In this document: piece by piece, positions 34,253 through 41,691 of the stretch
Numbering within the stretch: the first letter of the stretch is position 1
Layout of the letters: each line of letters opens with the position of its first letter
DNA from: Streptomyces coeruleorubidus
GTDB taxonomy: Bacteria > Actinomycetota > Actinomycetes > Streptomycetales > Streptomycetaceae
Length of the DNA: 64,000 nucleotides
Direction of reading: 5' to 3'
NCBI RefSeq assembly: GCF_008705135.1
Contig: NZ_CP023694.1
Span: forward strand, 5,375,001-5,439,000
The notes under the pieces: generated by a model
What the model was told of the DNA's origin: nothing
Seen by the model: the letters and a program-made list of their open reading frames with translations, nothing else
Databases searched by the model: none
Program-made: the position numbers and the translations under genes

Positions 34253-34858
34253 TCAGCCCTGCCTCTCCAGCACCGCGTAGTCGGCGAAGCTGCGGCGGTA
34301 GCGCAGGTGCCGGGTCTCCTGGGTGTGCCTGCGCTGCCACTCCTCCACCTCGGCCGGGGACGGGCGCGGGCCCGAGGTCGCCCCGCAGTCCTCGACCTCT
34401 CCCGAGACGCAGTACGCCTGGTACTCCGGGAGGGCCGAAGCGTCCTGCACGATCGAGTACGGGACGTACCGGAAGATCCGGCGCCCTGCCGGTTCCCCAC
34501 CGTGCTCCTTGCGCTGGTGCTGGCGCAGCAGCACGTTCGCGTCCGTCACGGCACTCCCGTCGAAGGCGGCCCGTGCCTGGTCCCGGCGGACGGCCAGCTC
34601 CTCGCACGCCGCGCACCCGGACACGGGTACGGGGGGCCGGTTCGGATCGGGTGACAGCCCTTCCCTGGAACGGTCGTTGGCCGCGCGTACGCCCGCCCTG
34701 AGCCGTTCCTCCAGGGTCGCCACCCGGATCCGCGCCGGGTCCGCCTGCCACTCCCGGCCGCCGCCGGCCGGGCGCAGCATCACATACGGGCCGGTGTTGT
34801 CCTGATACTCGCCGACCTTGCCCGTCGCAGGGTCGTAGACGAGCGTTCCCGGTTCCAT
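34253..34858 (-). CDS. Two-part conserved hypothetical (C-terminal DUF7848-like)
   Basis: A 201-residue protein. The first 65 residues (MEPGTLVYDPATGKVGEYQDNTGPYVMLRP...) resemble a short Streptomyces protein usually found alone beside XRE/DUF397 loci. The last 90 residues (FRYVPYSIVQDASALPEYQAYCVSGEVEDCGA) look like the DUF7848 type with paired Cys (CVSG, DCGA). A CxxC (CAAC) sits between. GGAGG eight bases before the ATG at 34858 fixes the start. It is divergent from the XRE regulator. Function unknown. Confidence 0.7.
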   Translation of the reverse strand: MEPGTLVYDPATGKVGEYQDNTGPYVMLRPAGGGREWQADPARIRVATLEERLRAGVRAANDRSREGLSPDPNRPPVPVSGCAACEELAVRRDQARAAFDGSAVTDANVLLRQHQRKEHGGEPAGRRIFRYVPYSIVQDASALPEYQAYCVSGEVEDCGATSGPRPSPAEVEEWQRRHTQETRHLRYRRSFADYAVLERQG

Positions 34859-34963
34859 CCCGTGCACCTCCGTAACTCTGGGTGTACCGAGCGTTGCGCA
34901 GGGGAACAGTCCGGTTCAATGCTTGGCGTGTGACACCGGTGCACTGTCACGGAGGGGGAGGCC

Positions 34964-35923
34964 GTGAGCCGACGGAACGGCGGGGCGGAGTCGGGGGCGA
35001 GCACGGCGGCCGTGTTCGGCGAGGTGCTGCGGCATTTCCGCGAGGCGGCGCTGCTCACGCAGGAGGGTCTGGCGCGGCAGATCCCGTGCGACCGCTCGCA
35101 CGTGGCGCGGGTGGAGGCGGGCACGAGGGTTCCGCAGGAGGCTTTCGCGAAGAAGTGCGACGAACTTCTTGGCACGGGTGGGGTGTTGCTGCGGTTGTGG
35201 GGGCGGATCGACTGGTATCCGCAGGTGGAGCATCCTGACTGGTTTCGGCGGCGGGCTGAGATGGATGAGGTGGCCGTCGCCCTGCGGGAGTACCAGGAGC
35301 GAGTGGTTCCGGGCCTGTTGCAGACAGCGGACTACGCGCGTGCGCTGTTCAGCCGCCGTGGTGCGGATGCCGACGAGGTGGACTCACGCGTCCGGGTTCG
35401 TCTGAGCCGACAGCAACGCTTCCTGGCCGACGGCGGTCCGCTGTACGTCGTCATCCTCGACGAGAGCTGCCTGCGCAACGGTGTGGGCAGCCCGGAGATC
35501 ATGCGCGAGCAGTGCGCGCACCTGCTGGCGGTCGGGCAGCGCCGGAACGTCCGTGTCCAGGTGGCCCCGTCAGACGCTTTCGGGCTCGTCCGGCCCCGAG
35601 GATCCATGTCGCTGATCGAACTGGCTGACGAGCGATGGGTGTACTCGGAGTCCCTGGACCGTGGCCACTTCAACAACGATCCGGCCGTCTACCAGCGGCA
35701 TTCCCAGACCTATGATGTGCTCAGGGCCGACATCCCGTCAGCCCGCGAATCCGCCGCCCTGATCAGCGACGCGATGGAGGGGTACGAGCATCATGGACCG
35801 GTACGAGCTCTGCGCGGCGCAATGGATGAAGAGCAGCCACAGCGACGACAACGGCGGCAACTGCGTGGAAATAGCCCCCGGTTTCCCCGACACCGTCCCC
35901 ATCCGCGACAGCAAGAACCCTGA
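34964..35923 (+). CDS. XRE-family regulator with DUF5753 (Scr1-like)
   Basis: A 319-residue protein with an N-terminal helix-turn-helix (LRHFREAALLTQEGLARQIPCDRSHVARVEAGTR) and a DUF5753 domain (WGRIDWYPQVEHPDWFRR... to DVLRADIPSARESAALI). Such proteins pair with DUF397 partners in the abaA and whiJ developmental loci of Streptomyces. The normal family end is near MEGYEHHG; here the frame runs about 45 residues further, overlapping the DUF397 gene in another frame, with a Gln/Arg/Pro-rich tail. Start is the GTG at 34964. Confidence 0.88.
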   Translation: MSRRNGGAESGASTAAVFGEVLRHFREAALLTQEGLARQIPCDRSHVARVEAGTRVPQEAFAKKCDELLGTGGVLLRLWGRIDWYPQVEHPDWFRRRAEMDEVAVALREYQERVVPGLLQTADYARALFSRRGADADEVDSRVRVRLSRQQRFLADGGPLYVVILDESCLRNGVGSPEIMREQCAHLLAVGQRRNVRVQVAPSDAFGLVRPRGSMSLIELADERWVYSESLDRGHFNNDPAVYQRHSQTYDVLRADIPSARESAALISDAMEGYEHHGPVRALRGAMDEEQPQRRQRRQLRGNSPRFPRHRPHPRQQEP

Positions 35924-35984
35924 CGGACCGGTCCTGCTCGTCACCCGGTCCGCCTGGTCCGCTTTCCTCTCCGGCGTGCGCTGA
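35793..35984 (+). CDS. DUF397 protein
   Basis: A 63-residue protein with the DUF397 pattern: W-MKSSHSDDNGGNCVEIA, then VPIRDSKNPDGPVLLVTRSAWSAFLSGVR. It is the usual small partner of the upstream XRE regulator. The ATG at 35793 lies 131 bases inside the XRE frame, in another frame. It probably modulates the regulator; whiJ-locus work suggests such partners relieve repression. Confidence 0.88.
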   Translation: MDRYELCAAQWMKSSHSDDNGGNCVEIAPGFPDTVPIRDSKNPDGPVLLVTRSAWSAFLSGVR

Positions 35985-35985
35985 A

Positions 35986-36333
35986 CTACTGCCCGCTCAG
36001 CATCTGCAGGATCCGGTTCGCCGCCTCCGCCACCGGCTGGCCCACGGCCCCGACGGCCGCGGCGATCGCGGCGACAGCCATCAGCGCACGGTGCCGTTCC
36101 TCGGGGGGCGCGGCTTCAGCCGACAGCACCGGCAGGGACTCGTCGATGAGCTGCGCGCTGGGCTGCGGAAGCTGGTCGCGCAACTCGCGGACGCCCTGGA
36201 GCAGTTCGGCGATGGCCAGCCGCAGGGTGGGATCCATGGCGTCGCCGGCCGCCCCGTTCTTCACGATGCCCGTGTTGCCGCTGCCGCCGTGCATGGTGAC
36301 GTTGTCGCCGTAGTAGTAGTTGTCGCCGCTCAT
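35986..36333 (-). CDS. Small helical protein with N-terminal Gly/Asn-rich motif
   Basis: A 115-residue protein. Residues 5-21 are YYYGDNVTMHGGSGNTG, nearly identical in pattern to the C-terminus of the upstream gene product (YYFGDNVNMYGGNGNVG). The rest is alpha-helical (LRLAIAELLQGVRELRDQLPQP, then an Ala-rich helix), without a membrane signal. The ATG overlaps the upstream stop as ATGA, so the pair is made together. The shared motif has the length and Gly/Asn pattern of bacterial amyloid signalling sequences (BASS). The C-terminal domain is unrecognised. Confidence 0.75.
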   Translation of the reverse strand: MSGDNYYYGDNVTMHGGSGNTGIVKNGAAGDAMDPTLRLAIAELLQGVRELRDQLPQPSAQLIDESLPVLSAEAAPPEERHRALMAVAAIAAAVGAVGQPVAEAANRILQMLSGQ

Positions 36334-36935
36334 TTCGCCATCCCCACGTTGCCGTTGCCGCCGTACATGTTCACGTTGTCGCCGAAGTAGTAGTTGTTGG
36401 GCGAGCTGATGGTGAGACGCTCGACCGTCACATGGAACTCGGTGTCCGGGTTCTCCAGCGCGCCGGCGACGTAGCCCACGAGCTGGTCCAGGTGCTGCGG
36501 GTTCCGGCTGGTCACCATCGCGGTGGAGGGGCCGGCCGTCTCGATGGCGAGGACGTAGTGCGACTGGGCGGTGACGACGGAGAGCATGTCCACGAGGAAG
36601 TAGATCAGCGCCGCGCCGGAGCCGAGCCACACGAAGGTGAGGAGGCCGCTGCCCGTGGACTCGCTCGCGAGGAACGTCACGCTGCCGATGATCGACAGGC
36701 CGATGGCCACGGCAAGGGTGATCCCCGTGCGTGCCAGGAAGCGGATGACCGCCTCCTTGCGTCTCGGGTGGAGGGTGAAGGTGTACACCCGCGCGATGTT
36801 CCGCAGCGGGTAGGCCGCGCCGCCGACCCATAACAGCCGCTTGCTGACGCGCAGTTCGATGTCGGTCATGGCCTGGGGCGGAGTGGCGGGCGGGGGCGGG
36901 ACGTCCCACTGCCCAGGCGGCTGCTGGATCTCCAT
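36330..36935 (-). CDS. DUF6232-like membrane protein with C-terminal shared motif
   Basis: A 201-residue protein. After a Pro/Gln-rich start, residues 25-65 look like a beta-rich membrane-proximal domain (ELRVSKRLLWVGGAAYPLRNIARVYTFTL). Two membrane helices follow at about 90-107 and 113-135. A cytoplasmic domain (YVLAIETAGPSTAMVTSRNP...) resembles DUF6232. The C-terminus ends with YYFGDNVNMYGGNGNVG, the motif repeated at the N-terminus of the next protein. AAGGACTTC precedes the ATG. It could be a membrane sensor that nucleates the partner. Confidence 0.75.
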   Translation of the reverse strand: MEIQQPPGQWDVPPPPATPPQAMTDIELRVSKRLLWVGGAAYPLRNIARVYTFTLHPRRKEAVIRFLARTGITLAVAIGLSIIGSVTFLASESTGSGLLTFVWLGSGAALIYFLVDMLSVVTAQSHYVLAIETAGPSTAMVTSRNPQHLDQLVGYVAGALENPDTEFHVTVERLTISSPNNYYFGDNVNMYGGNGNVGMAK

Positions 36936-37005
36936 GAAGTCCTTCTGAGGGCCGACGGGTTCTGAGTGACAGCCGTAACTGTCCGAACACCATTGACGAC
37001 CATGC

Positions 37006-37021
37006 GTTGCCCGAGGGCAAC
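37006..37021 (-). terminator. Hairpin after the PLDc_N gene
   Basis: GTTGCCC (37006-37012) and GGGCAAC (37015-37021) form a perfect stem with a 2-base gap, just beyond the stop at 37027 on the minus strand. There is no T-run. Confidence 0.4.
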
Positions 37022-37026
37022 TCGTT

Positions 37027-37329
37027 TCAGGACTCGTCCCGCTTGGGATCGTCGTCCCGCTTCTCCTCGTCGAGGGACTTCAGGAAGTCGGGGTTGTCGT
37101 CGGGCGCGACCCACTGCCGGGGACGGGGACGGCCGCCGCCGGCGACCGCGCTCCGCTTCTTGCCGGCGATGAGCCAGGAGATCGAGCCGACGAGCGGGAA
37201 CAGCAGCACGAGGATCGCCCACAGCGGCTTGGGCATGTGACGGATGTCGTCGTCCTTCGTGCTGATGCAGTCGATGAACGCGTACACGCTCAGCGCCAGC
37301 GGTACGAGGAACATCAGTACCCGGAGCAT
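37027..37329 (-). CDS. PLDc_N domain membrane protein
   Basis: A 100-residue protein with two membrane spans: MLRVLMFLVPLALSVYAFIDC and PKPLWAILVLLFPLVGSISWLIAGKK, the phospholipase-D N-terminal (PLDc_N) pattern with the W-x-LIAG end. A charged tail follows. Such short copies without the catalytic part are common in actinobacteria; role unknown. It is divergent from the menaquinone operon. Confidence 0.82.
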   Translation of the reverse strand: MLRVLMFLVPLALSVYAFIDCISTKDDDIRHMPKPLWAILVLLFPLVGSISWLIAGKKRSAVAGGGRPRPRQWVAPDDNPDFLKSLDEEKRDDDPKRDES

Positions 37330-37397
37330 GCGCGGCCTCTCAGCAAAGCGGGTGGGCGGTTCAGGGCCAGGGTAGCGGCTCGGGGATACTGGACCGC

Positions 37398-38849
37398 ATG
37401 GCTTACGACGATCTTCGCTCCCTGCTCAGGGCTCTGGAGCGCGAGGGCGACCTCAAGCGCATCAAGGCCGAGGTGGACCCGTATCTGGAGGTCGGGGAGA
37501 TCGTCGACCGGGTGCAGAAGGCCGGCGGTCCCGCGCTGCTCTTCGAGAACGTGCGCGGGTCGGGCATGCCGCTCGCGATGAACGTGTACGGCACGGACCG
37601 GCGCCTGCTGAAGGCGCTGGGCCTGAAGTCGTACGCCGAGATCTCGGAGCGGATCGGCGGGCTGCTGAAGCCCGAGCTGCCGCACGGGTTCGTCGGCGTG
37701 CGCGAGGCCTTCGGGAAGCTCGGCGCGATGACGCACGTGCCGCCGAAGAAGGTGAAGGACGGTCCGGTGCAGGAGGTCGTCCTGACCGGGGACGACGTGG
37801 ACCTGGAGCAGTTGCCCGCCCTGTTCACGTGGCCGAAGGACGGCGGCTCCTTCTTCAACCTGGGGCTCACCCACACCAAGGACCCGGAGAGCGGCATCCG
37901 CAACCTCGGGCTGTACCGCCTCCAGCGCCACGACAAGCGCACGATCGGCATGCACTGGCAGATCCACAAGGACAGCCGCAACCACTACCAGGTCGCGGCC
38001 CGGCGCGGGGAGCGGCTGCCCGTCGCCATCGCCTTCGGGTGCCCGCCCGCCGTCACGTACGCCTCCACCGCCCCGCTGCCCGGCGACATCGACGAGTACC
38101 TCTTCGCCGGGTTCCTCGCGGGCAAGCGGATCGAGATGGTCGACTGCAAGACCGTGCCGCTCCAGGTGCCCGCGCAGGCGGAGGTCGTCATCGAAGGCTG
38201 GCTGGAGCCGGGCGAGATGCTGCCCGAGGGGCCGTTCGGCGACCACACCGGCTTCTACACGCCGCAGGAGCCCTTCCCCGCCCTGAAGATCGACTGCGTG
38301 ACGATGCGGAAGCGGCCGCTGCTTCAGTCGATCGTCGTCGGCAGGCCTCCGACGGAGGACGGGCCGCTCGGTCGTGCGACGGAACGCTTCTTCCTGCCGC
38401 TGCTGAAGATCATCGTGCCGGACATCGTGGACTACCACCTGCCGGAGGCGGGCGGTTTCCACAACTGCGCGATCGTCTCGATCGACAAGAAGTACCCGAA
38501 GCACGCGCAGAAGGTCATGCACGCGATCTGGGGCGCGCACATGATGTCGCTGACCAAGCTCATCGTGGTCGTCGACTCCGACTGCGACGTCCACGACCTG
38601 CACGAGGTCGCCTGGCGGGCGCTCGGCAACACGGACTACGCCCGCGACCTCAGCGTCGTCGAGGGACCCGTCGACCACCTCGACCACGCGTCCTACCAGC
38701 AGTTCTGGGGCGGCAAGGCCGGTATCGACGCGACGAAGAAGTGGCCCGAGGAGGGCTACACGCGCGACGGCGGCTGGCCCGACATGGTGGAGTCCGATCC
38801 GGAGACCGCGGCGAAGGTGGACCGCCGCTGGAAGGAGTACGGCCTGTGA
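37398..38849 (+). CDS. Menaquinone biosynthesis decarboxylase, UbiD family
   Basis: A 483-residue UbiD-type, prenylated-FMN-dependent decarboxylase for the futalosine branch (the SCO4490 family). Signature regions: LFTWPKDGGSFFNLGL, the Glu-Arg pair region GLYRLQRHDKRTIGMHWQIHKD, EVVIEGWLEPGEMLPEGPFGDHTGFY and the C-terminal KKWPEEGYTRDGGWP. The cofactor would be made by UbiX at 40432. GATACT at 37385-37390 with no ribosome-binding site suggests a leaderless start. It overlaps mqnP by GTGA. Confidence 0.93.
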   Translation: MAYDDLRSLLRALEREGDLKRIKAEVDPYLEVGEIVDRVQKAGGPALLFENVRGSGMPLAMNVYGTDRRLLKALGLKSYAEISERIGGLLKPELPHGFVGVREAFGKLGAMTHVPPKKVKDGPVQEVVLTGDDVDLEQLPALFTWPKDGGSFFNLGLTHTKDPESGIRNLGLYRLQRHDKRTIGMHWQIHKDSRNHYQVAARRGERLPVAIAFGCPPAVTYASTAPLPGDIDEYLFAGFLAGKRIEMVDCKTVPLQVPAQAEVVIEGWLEPGEMLPEGPFGDHTGFYTPQEPFPALKIDCVTMRKRPLLQSIVVGRPPTEDGPLGRATERFFLPLLKIIVPDIVDYHLPEAGGFHNCAIVSIDKKYPKHAQKVMHAIWGAHMMSLTKLIVVVDSDCDVHDLHEVAWRALGNTDYARDLSVVEGPVDHLDHASYQQFWGGKAGIDATKKWPEEGYTRDGGWPDMVESDPETAAKVDRRWKEYGL

Positions 38850-39748
38850 CCTCCGCATCCGCCGCGATCCCCCAGCCGGGACGCACCAAGGCGTTCCTCC
38901 GGCTGGTGATGATCGAGCACTCGGTCTTCGCGCTGCCCTTCGCCTACATCGCCACGCTGACCGCCATGTACCAGTGGGACAAGAACGTCCACTGGGGCCG
39001 GCTGCTGCTGGTCACCGTCTGCATGGTCGGCCTGCGCACGTTCGCGATGGCGGTCAACCGGATCATCGACCGCGAGATCGACGCGCGGAACCCGCGCACG
39101 GCGCACCGCGAACTGGTGACCGGCGCGATGTCGGTCCGGCACGCGTGGACGGGGGCCCTGATCGCCCTCGTCGTCTTCCTCGGCGCGGCGGCCCTGCTCA
39201 ACCCGCTGTGCCTGGCGCTGGCGCCCATCGCGGTGATCCCGATGGTGGTCTACCCGTACGGCAAGCGGTTCACGAACTTCCCGCAGGCCATCCTGGGCCT
39301 GGCCCAGGCGATGGGCCCGGTCGGCGGCTGGCTGGCGGTCACGGGTTCCTGGTCCTGGGACGCGGTGATCCTCGGTCTCGCCGTCGGCATCTGGATCGGC
39401 GGCTTCGACCTGATCTACGCCTGCCAGGACGTCGAGACGGACCGCGAGATCGGCGTCATGTCCGTCCCGGCCCGCTTCGGCATCCCGGCGGCGATCTGGG
39501 GCGCCCGGGTCTGCCACACCCTCACGACGGCCCTGTTCGTCTGGTACGCCCTGGCCACCGACGCCGGCGCCTTCTTCTGGCTGGGCCTCCTGATCGTCGC
39601 CGCCGCGTTCCTCTACGAGCACACCATCGTCCGCCCCCACGACCTGTCCCGGGTCAACAGGGCGTTCTTCAGCGTCAACGGCTTCATCGGCATTGCCCTG
39701 TTCGTGTGTGCGCTGCTGGACCTGCTGGTGCGTGGCCTCACGGTGTGA
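38846..39748 (+). CDS. mqnP: Menaquinone prenyltransferase MqnP (UbiA family)
   Basis: A 300-residue UbiA-type membrane enzyme adding the prenyl chain to the futalosine-pathway naphthoate. The first Asp-rich motif is NRIIDREID (in AVNRIIDREIDARNPRTAHREL), the second DVETDREIG (in YACQDVETDREIGVMSVP). About eight spans are visible. The GTG start overlaps the decarboxylase stop, so the two are co-translated. The 3' end overlaps the convergent rhomboid gene by 11 bases. Confidence 0.93.
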   Translation: MTSASAAIPQPGRTKAFLRLVMIEHSVFALPFAYIATLTAMYQWDKNVHWGRLLLVTVCMVGLRTFAMAVNRIIDREIDARNPRTAHRELVTGAMSVRHAWTGALIALVVFLGAAALLNPLCLALAPIAVIPMVVYPYGKRFTNFPQAILGLAQAMGPVGGWLAVTGSWSWDAVILGLAVGIWIGGFDLIYACQDVETDREIGVMSVPARFGIPAAIWGARVCHTLTTALFVWYALATDAGAFFWLGLLIVAAAFLYEHTIVRPHDLSRVNRAFFSVNGFIGIALFVCALLDLLVRGLTV

Positions 39749-40340
39749 GCGCGGGCGGCGTGGCCCGGCGGCGGAACACGAACGCCGCCGCCACGCCCGC
39801 CAGCAGGCCCAGCAGGTGGCCCTGCCAGCTGACGCCCGTCTGGGTGGGGGCGAGGCCCGCCAGGATGGAGCCGCCCCAGATCGCGGCGATCAGGATGCCG
39901 GCCAGGACTCCCCAGGGGCGGCGCTCGACGAAGCCGCTGACCAGGAGGAAGCCGAAGAGGCCGAAGATCAGGCCGGACGCGCCCGCCGTGTTGGTGTGCG
40001 CCGGGGCTATGAGCCAGACACCCAGGCCGTCGACGAGCACGATCAGCGCGCAGACCAGCAGGAAACGCCGCAGGCCCGCCAGCGCGGCGAGGAAGCCGAG
40101 GACCAGCAGCGGCACTGTGTTCGCGGCCAGATGGGCGAAGCCGAAGTGGATGAACGCCGACGGGACGACGTCGACCAGCTCGGACGGCGTGCGCGGCGTG
40201 ACGCCGAGGCCGTCCAGCGCGTGGCCGCTCGCCACGTCCACCACTTCCAGCAGCCACAGCAGCGCCACCCAGGCCAGCATCAGCTTGCCCGCGGCCATCG
40301 CACGGTCGCCGCGTGACCATCCGGCTCCCACACCCGACAT
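39738..40340 (-). CDS. Rhomboid family intramembrane serine protease
   Basis: A 200-residue, about six-span protein with the rhomboid catalytic set: His/Asn loop FIHFGFAHLAANT, the serine motif GASGLIFGLFG, and the His in WQGHLLGLLAG. It cleaves membrane helices; its substrate is unknown. It lies opposite in orientation inside the menaquinone set, and its stop overlaps the mqnP stop region. Confidence 0.88.
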   Translation of the reverse strand: MSGVGAGWSRGDRAMAAGKLMLAWVALLWLLEVVDVASGHALDGLGVTPRTPSELVDVVPSAFIHFGFAHLAANTVPLLVLGFLAALAGLRRFLLVCALIVLVDGLGVWLIAPAHTNTAGASGLIFGLFGFLLVSGFVERRPWGVLAGILIAAIWGGSILAGLAPTQTGVSWQGHLLGLLAGVAAAFVFRRRATPPALTP

Positions 40341-40431
40341 CGCGACCCCCAGTGTTCGCTCGTCCCCTCCGGGGAACGCCCGGCCCCCCTTGGCCGGTTC
40401 CCACCCTGCGACGCCGGATAGGCTCGGTGTT

Positions 40432-41118
40432 GTGAACCCAGTCAAGCCAGGCGAGACACCGCGTACGCCTTGGATCGTAGGGGTGTCCGGTGCCTCCGGC
40501 ACCCCGTATGCCGCTGCCGTGCTGCGGGCGCTCCTCGCCGCCGGTGAGAGCGTCGACCTCGTGGTGTCCCGGGCCTCCCGGCTCACCCTGCTCGACGAGA
40601 CCGGGATCTCCTTCCGGGACGCCCACTGGCAGGACGACCTGCGGGAATGGCTGTCCCGGGGCGCCGACGGCAAGCCGGACACCTTCTCCGTCGACATCGA
40701 CGCCGTACGGCACTGGAGCGCCGGCGACCTGGCCGCCGGGCCCTCCTCGGGGTCGTACCCCACCAAGGGCATGCTGATCGTGCCCGCCTCGACCGCGAGC
40801 GTGGCCGGGGTCGCGCTCGGGCTGTCGAAGGACCTGTTGCAGCGGGCGGCGAGCGTGACCCTGAAGGAGGGACGCAAGCTGATCGTGGCCGTGCGCGAGA
40901 CCCCGCTGAACGGCCAGACCCTGCGGCACCTGGTCACCCTCGACGACGCGGGCGCGACCGTCGTACCCGCCTCACCCGCCTTCTACGCGGGCGCGACGCA
41001 CATCCAGGACCTGGTGGACTTCGTCGCCGGACGCGTACTCGACTCGGCGAGCGTGCCGCACGGGCTCTACCGCCGTTGGCAAGGTGAGCTCGGCGGCGGA
41101 TCACACCGCGCCGGCTGA
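40432..41118 (+). CDS. ubiX: UbiX family flavin prenyltransferase
   Basis: A 228-residue protein making prenylated FMN from dimethylallyl phosphate and FMN, the cofactor of the UbiD-type enzyme at 37398. Motifs: GVSGASGTPYAAAVLRAL at the start, GSYPTKGMLIVPASTASVAGVALG, and REGRKLIVAVRETPLN-like segment. TAGGCT at 40419-40424 ends seven bases before the GTG at 40432 without a ribosome-binding site: probably leaderless. Confidence 0.92.
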   Translation: MNPVKPGETPRTPWIVGVSGASGTPYAAAVLRALLAAGESVDLVVSRASRLTLLDETGISFRDAHWQDDLREWLSRGADGKPDTFSVDIDAVRHWSAGDLAAGPSSGSYPTKGMLIVPASTASVAGVALGLSKDLLQRAASVTLKEGRKLIVAVRETPLNGQTLRHLVTLDDAGATVVPASPAFYAGATHIQDLVDFVAGRVLDSASVPHGLYRRWQGELGGGSHRAG

Positions 41119-41197
41119 GCCACACCCCTGCACGGCACCTGCACGTCATCACAACCACAGACTTTTCAGACAACTTCAGCGGAAGGCTTCGATCGCA

Positions 41198-41653
41198 ATG
41201 GACGCGGTGGACAGGCAGCTCATCCAGGCCCTGAGGGAGAACGGCCGGGCCTCCTACGCGGAGCTGGGACGCCTCGTCGGACTGTCGGGACCGAGCGTCA
41301 CCGACCGCATCAACCGGCTGGAGGCGGCCGGTGTCATCACCGGCTACCGGGCCACCGTCGACGCCGCCTCGCTCGGCCTCGGCGTCACCGCACTCATCGG
41401 TATCTCGCTCTCCGACGCCACCGACCACGAGGACGTGGCCCAGCGGCTGCGGGACCTCTCGGAGATCGAGGACTGCTGGTTCATCGCGGGCGACGACTCG
41501 TACATGCTCAAGGTACGGGCGGAGAACGTGGACGGCCTGGAGAAGATCATCCGGCGGCTCAGTGGCACGAAGGGCGTGTCCCGGACGCGTACGACCATCG
41601 TTCTGTCCACCAAGTGGGAGAACCGGGTCGGGGAGCTGCCCGAAGAGGTGTAG
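41198..41653 (+). CDS. Lrp/AsnC family regulator
   Basis: A 151-residue regulator with N-terminal helix-turn-helix (LRENGRASYAELGRLVGLSGPSVTDRINRLEAAGVITGY) and a C-terminal RAM ligand domain. GGAAGG precedes the ATG at 41198. It sits between ubiX and mqnE, 38 bases before mqnE, so it probably controls or senses this menaquinone set; the ligand is unknown. Confidence 0.9.
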   Translation: MDAVDRQLIQALRENGRASYAELGRLVGLSGPSVTDRINRLEAAGVITGYRATVDAASLGLGVTALIGISLSDATDHEDVAQRLRDLSEIEDCWFIAGDDSYMLKVRAENVDGLEKIIRRLSGTKGVSRTRTTIVLSTKWENRVGELPEEV

Positions 41654-41691
41654 GCGTACGGTTGGTCGGGCTGTCGGAGAAAGGTGTGCAC

